Assembly (NCBI RefSeq): GCF_030411995.1
Contig: NZ_JASNRC010000010.1
Coordinates: 186,001-250,000 of the forward strand
Length of the DNA stretch: 64,000 nt
Direction: 5' to 3'
DNA from: Massilia sp. YIM B02769
GTDB taxonomy: Bacteria > Pseudomonadota > Gammaproteobacteria > Burkholderiales > Burkholderiaceae_D
Under the pieces are notes generated by a model, which searched no databases, was not told where the DNA came from, and saw only the letters and a list, made by a program, of their open reading frames with translations. A program made the translations under genes and the position numbers. This document shows, piece after piece, positions 61,147 to 64,000 of this stretch (position 1 is its first letter; each line of letters opens with the position of its first letter).

Positions 61147-61197
61147 GTAGGGTGGACGGCTCGTGATTCAGTCCACTGGACTGAATCACTCCACGCG
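61147..61197. repeat. intergenic palindrome with a second palindrome inserted
   Basis: The ends GTAGGGTGGA and TCCACGCG are those of the common intergenic repeat, but the loop is replaced by a 27-base perfect palindrome: arms GTGATTCAGTCCA (61163-61175) and TGGACTGAATCAC (61177-61189) around one base. Confidence 0.9.
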
Positions 61198-61286
61198 TCG
61201 ATCGCCGCAGCCTGCTCAGCCGTTATACGCTGCGCTTGCTGCAGAACTGCTAATATCGCCAGGTTTCAACCAACGCCCCTCGGAAT

Positions 61287-62951
61287 TTGAGAGCCATTCC
61301 CTTCACCCCTCCCGGCCCAAGACGCCTGCACCTTGCGATCGCGATCTCCCTGATCGCGCACGCGCTGCTATTGAGCCTCACGCTGGGTGGTGAAGCCTTC
61401 GGCCTGCCCGGCCTGCACTTCCCCTGGGAAGAACGCCGGCTCGCCGCCAACGATTTACGTATTTCGCTCGCCCCGGCCCAGCCCACACCGCCGGCGCCCG
61501 CCGCCACACCCCACGCCACGCCGGAACGGCAGCCTTCGACACCGGCCCTCACCGCCACGCCGAAACGCAGCGACACGGAGAAACCGGCGTCGATGTCAGT
61601 GCCCGCGCCTGCTCCGGTGATCGAGGCAACGCCGCCCGCAGCACCCGCGCCGGCACCAGCGCCTCCAGCTCCTCCAGCGCCGCCTGCCCCGAAACCGGCG
61701 ATCACCCTGCCGCGCACCGCCGACACCCAGCCTGACGCAGCAGCCGAGCAGGAACAGCGTCGCGAGGAAGCCGCCCGCGCCGAGGCAGCCCAACGCGAAG
61801 CCGATCGCCTTGCCCTCGTCCAAAAGGAAAACGCCGAGCGCGAGGCCGCGCGGCTGGAGCAGGTCCGGCAACAGGCGGAAGCCGCACGCGTCGAAGCTGC
61901 ACGCCTGGATGCCCTGCGATTGGAAGAAGCCCGTCAGGCCCAGCTCGAAGCGGCGCGCCAGGAACAACGCAGGCAGGCCGAGCAGGCGACAAAGGCCGAA
62001 GCCGAACGCCAGGAGGCCGCACGCCAGGCCCTGGCCCAGCAAGAGGCGCAGCGCCGCGTAGCACAGGAGCAGGAACAGGCCCGCCTGGCCGAGCAGGCGC
62101 GCCAAGAAGCCGCACGCGCCGAGGCCGCACGCCAGGAGCAAGCCCGCCTGGCGCAGCTGGAAGCCGAAAGACAGGAAGCCGCCCGCCGCGACGCCGCCCA
62201 GCGCGAGGCCGCGCGACAGCAAGCTATCGCACAGGAAGCGGCACGCCAGGAAAGCATGCAACGCGAGGCCGCCCGCCAGGAAGCGGTGAGCCAGGAGCAA
62301 GCGCGCCTGGCCCAGCTGGAAGCGCAAAAGCAGGAAGCCGCGCGCCGCGAAGCCGCCGGGCGTGAAGCCGCACGTCAGGAAGCCCTCGCCCAGGAAGCTG
62401 CGCGCCAGGAAGCAGCAAGACAGGAACAGGCAGGACAGGAACAGGCGCGCCAGGCCCAGGAGAAGCTGGCCCTGGCCCAGCGCGAGAAAGCCGAACAGGA
62501 AGCACGGCGCGAAGAACGCCTGCGCGCCATCGGCAGGCAGCTGAACGAAGAAGCCGCCAAGCGCGACGCCGCGGCCAAGCTCCCGCCCACGACCAGCAGC
62601 CTGCGCCGCGGCTGGCTGTTCGGCCGCAGCGACCCGAATGCCGAGATGGTCCAGTACGCGCAGGCCATGAGCCACAAGATCGAAATGAACCAGTCGTTCG
62701 ACGCCGTGCGCGACTTGGTGAAACAGCCGCATGCGCAGCCCATCGTCACGGTGGCCGTACGCGCCGACGGCTCGGTCGAGAAGGTGACGTTTGTCGTCTC
62801 CAGCGGCAACCGCGCACTCGATGCGGCCATCGAGCAGGTGGTGGCCAACCAGGCGCCCTACGGCAAATTCCCGCCTGCCCTCGCCCGCCAGTACGACGTG
62901 ATCGAAATTCGCCGTACCTGGATCTTCGACATGGCGATCAGGCTGGAGTAG
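61287..62951 (+). CDS. TonB-like energy transducer with very long coiled coil
   Basis: 554 residues. One N-terminal membrane helix (LHLAIAISLIAHALLLSLTL) with Ser-x3-His, the same spacing as the essential Ser-His pair of TonB. Then a Pro/Ala-rich stretch (65-140), about 280 residues of Ala/Gln/Glu/Arg coiled coil (150-430, repeated AARQE and QARLAQLEA units), and a C-terminal TonB domain (PIVTVAVRADGSVEKVTFVVSSGNRALDAAIEQVV). It should transmit proton-motive force to outer-membrane receptors, with a TolA-like stalk. No exbB/exbD adjacent. The TTG start at 61287 is the only reasonable one. The repeat-rich coiled coil may be length-variable between strains. Confidence 0.82.
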   Translation: MRAIPFTPPGPRRLHLAIAISLIAHALLLSLTLGGEAFGLPGLHFPWEERRLAANDLRISLAPAQPTPPAPAATPHATPERQPSTPALTATPKRSDTEKPASMSVPAPAPVIEATPPAAPAPAPAPPAPPAPPAPKPAITLPRTADTQPDAAAEQEQRREEAARAEAAQREADRLALVQKENAEREAARLEQVRQQAEAARVEAARLDALRLEEARQAQLEAARQEQRRQAEQATKAEAERQEAARQALAQQEAQRRVAQEQEQARLAEQARQEAARAEAARQEQARLAQLEAERQEAARRDAAQREAARQQAIAQEAARQESMQREAARQEAVSQEQARLAQLEAQKQEAARREAAGREAARQEALAQEAARQEAARQEQAGQEQARQAQEKLALAQREKAEQEARREERLRAIGRQLNEEAAKRDAAAKLPPTTSSLRRGWLFGRSDPNAEMVQYAQAMSHKIEMNQSFDAVRDLVKQPHAQPIVTVAVRADGSVEKVTFVVSSGNRALDAAIEQVVANQAPYGKFPPALARQYDVIEIRRTWIFDMAIRLE

Positions 62952-62956
62952 GCGGC

Positions 62957-63844
62957 ATGCACGGCACGAACAAGGCAACCCTGATCGGACTGGTGGCGAT
63001 TCTCCTGTGGAGCGCCATCGTCGGCCTGATCCGCAGCGTCAGCGATCACCTCGGCCCCACTGGCGGTGCGGCCATGATGTACAGCCTGGCCTCCGTTTTC
63101 CTGCTGCTGTCGGTCGGGCATGTGAAGCTGAGCGAATTCCCGCGCCGCTACCTGGCCTGGGGCAGCCTGCTGTTCGTGAGCTATGAGCTGTGCCTGGCGC
63201 TGTCGATCGGTTACGCCAGCACGGCGCGCCAGGCCATCGAGGTTGGCATGGTCAACTACTTGTGGCCGACCTTCACCGTGATCGCCGCCATCCTGTTCAA
63301 CCGCCAGCGCGCCAACTGGCTGATCGTGCCCGGCTTCGCGCTGTCGATCGTCGGCATCTGCTGGGTGCTGGGCGGCGACGGCGGCTTCGATGTCGCCGGC
63401 ATGCTGGCTAATGTGCGCGACAGCCCGCTCAGCTACGGCCTGGCTTTTGCCGGCGCATTGATCTGGGCCGCCTACTGCACCGTGACGGCGCGCATCGCCA
63501 ACGGCAAGAACGGCGTGACGCTGTTCTTCATCCTGGTGTCGATCACCTTGTGGATCAAGTACCTGCTCGAAGGTGGCGGCGCCATGGACTTCAGTCTGGA
63601 AGCGGTCGTCTACCTCGTGCTGGCCGCTGGCGCGATGGGATTCGGCTACGGCGCCTGGAACGTGGGCATCCTCCACGGGAACGTGACGGTCCTGGCTGGC
63701 GCGTCCTACTTCATCGCGGTGTTCTCGGCGGCGCTCTCGACGCTGCTGCTGCGCGCACCGTTGTCCCTGGCCTTCTGGCAGGGCGCGGCCATGGTCTACG
63801 GCGGCGCGATCCTGTGCTGGCTGGCGACCCGCAACAACATATAG
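62957..63844 (+). CDS. yddG: DMT-family aromatic amino acid exporter (YddG type)
   Basis: 295 residues, ten predicted membrane helices in two EamA repeats. Blocks near the start (TLIGLVAILLWSAIVGLIRSVSDHLGPTGG), EVGMVNYLWPTFTVIAAIL and GFGYGAWNVGILHGNVTVLAGASYF match YddG, which exports aromatic amino acids and paraquat-like compounds. It begins six bases after the TonB-like stop and may be co-transcribed. Identification as YddG rather than another DMT member is likely but not certain. Confidence 0.88.
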   Translation: MHGTNKATLIGLVAILLWSAIVGLIRSVSDHLGPTGGAAMMYSLASVFLLLSVGHVKLSEFPRRYLAWGSLLFVSYELCLALSIGYASTARQAIEVGMVNYLWPTFTVIAAILFNRQRANWLIVPGFALSIVGICWVLGGDGGFDVAGMLANVRDSPLSYGLAFAGALIWAAYCTVTARIANGKNGVTLFFILVSITLWIKYLLEGGGAMDFSLEAVVYLVLAAGAMGFGYGAWNVGILHGNVTVLAGASYFIAVFSAALSTLLLRAPLSLAFWQGAAMVYGGAILCWLATRNNI

Positions 63845-63854
63845 GAGGGTCGGC

Positions 63855-64000
63855 ATGCAGCGTTGGAACTGGGTCATGTCAGCGGATATACACGGCCGGT
63901 GGATCACGACGAATGGCTATGCCGAAATCGATCTCGACGCGAAAGGATGGCGTGCGACGCTGCGTTACCATGCGCAGGATGACGGGATCTATCACTGGAT
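63855..64000 (+). CDS. unknown protein, cut by the window end
   Basis: The first 48 codons of a gene whose ATG at 63855 is preceded by GGAGGG. It starts MQRWNWVMSADIHGRWITTN and continues with alternating polar and hydrophobic residues (GYAEIDLDAKGWRATLRYH), suggesting a beta-rich protein without signal peptide. I do not recognise it. Confidence 0.6.
   Translation, partial: MQRWNWVMSADIHGRWITTNGYAEIDLDAKGWRATLRYHAQDDGIYHW

Overview
The window is a GC-rich, densely coded chromosomal segment that looks like a member of the Oxalobacteraceae (Burkholderiales), close to Massilia, Telluria or Duganella. The basis is the block serS-rarA-lolA-ftsK next to trxB, the hemC-hemD-hemX-hemY operon divergent from ppc, the nadE-glnK pair, two PEP-CTERM proteins, TonB receptors and a bacteriophytochrome. 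No rRNA gene, insertion sequence, prophage or CRISPR array was seen, and the assignment to a genus is inference.

Layout. 1-6250 holds a cut-off Ppx-type gene, a GGDEF protein with a broken active-site motif behind a small partner gene, a spermidine-synthase-like protein, and a CHASE-PAS-GGDEF-EAL signalling protein. 6251-8000 carries short intergenic repeats and six small genes that look like accessory or stress genes. 8086-17685 holds a secreted hydrolase, a ferredoxin, an L,D-transpeptidase with an M23 peptidase, an M4 protease, a zinc alcohol dehydrogenase operon, a YpfJ-type peptidase coupled to a small protein, and a methyltransferase. 17948-23148 holds a TonB receptor with a DUF1624 acyltransferase, and a TauE-type permease divergent from a LysR regulator.

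23162-31987 is the housekeeping core: two tRNA-Ser(CGA) genes and a tRNA-like relic lie just downstream of serS, followed by rarA, lolA, ftsK, trxB and an Smr protein. 32160-36090 has a bacteriophytochrome histidine kinase, a locally AT-rich patch with a PEP-CTERM protein, and a TRIC-type membrane protein. glnK-nadE, a GNAT-like protein, a small membrane protein and a LysR regulator follow.

41496-50026 is the most system-like region. A TonB receptor, a cytoplasmic alpha/beta hydrolase and a complete five-part branched-chain-type ABC importer lie in one direction, divergent from the LysR gene. The region between them holds two dyads of the same TGTGC-N6-GCACA form. It reads as a full outer-membrane-to-cytoplasm route for one unknown ester-like or amide-like compound.

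50353-52925 is a PEP-CTERM protein, a small secreted protein and a secreted PA-domain metalloprotease. After ppa come hemY-hemX-hemD-hemC, ppc, an unusually long TonB-like protein, a YddG-type exporter and a cut-off gene. Throughout the window a palindromic repeat (core GTAGGGTGG...CCACGCG) sits between genes. Its arms change together, so the ability to form a hairpin is kept while the sequence is not.
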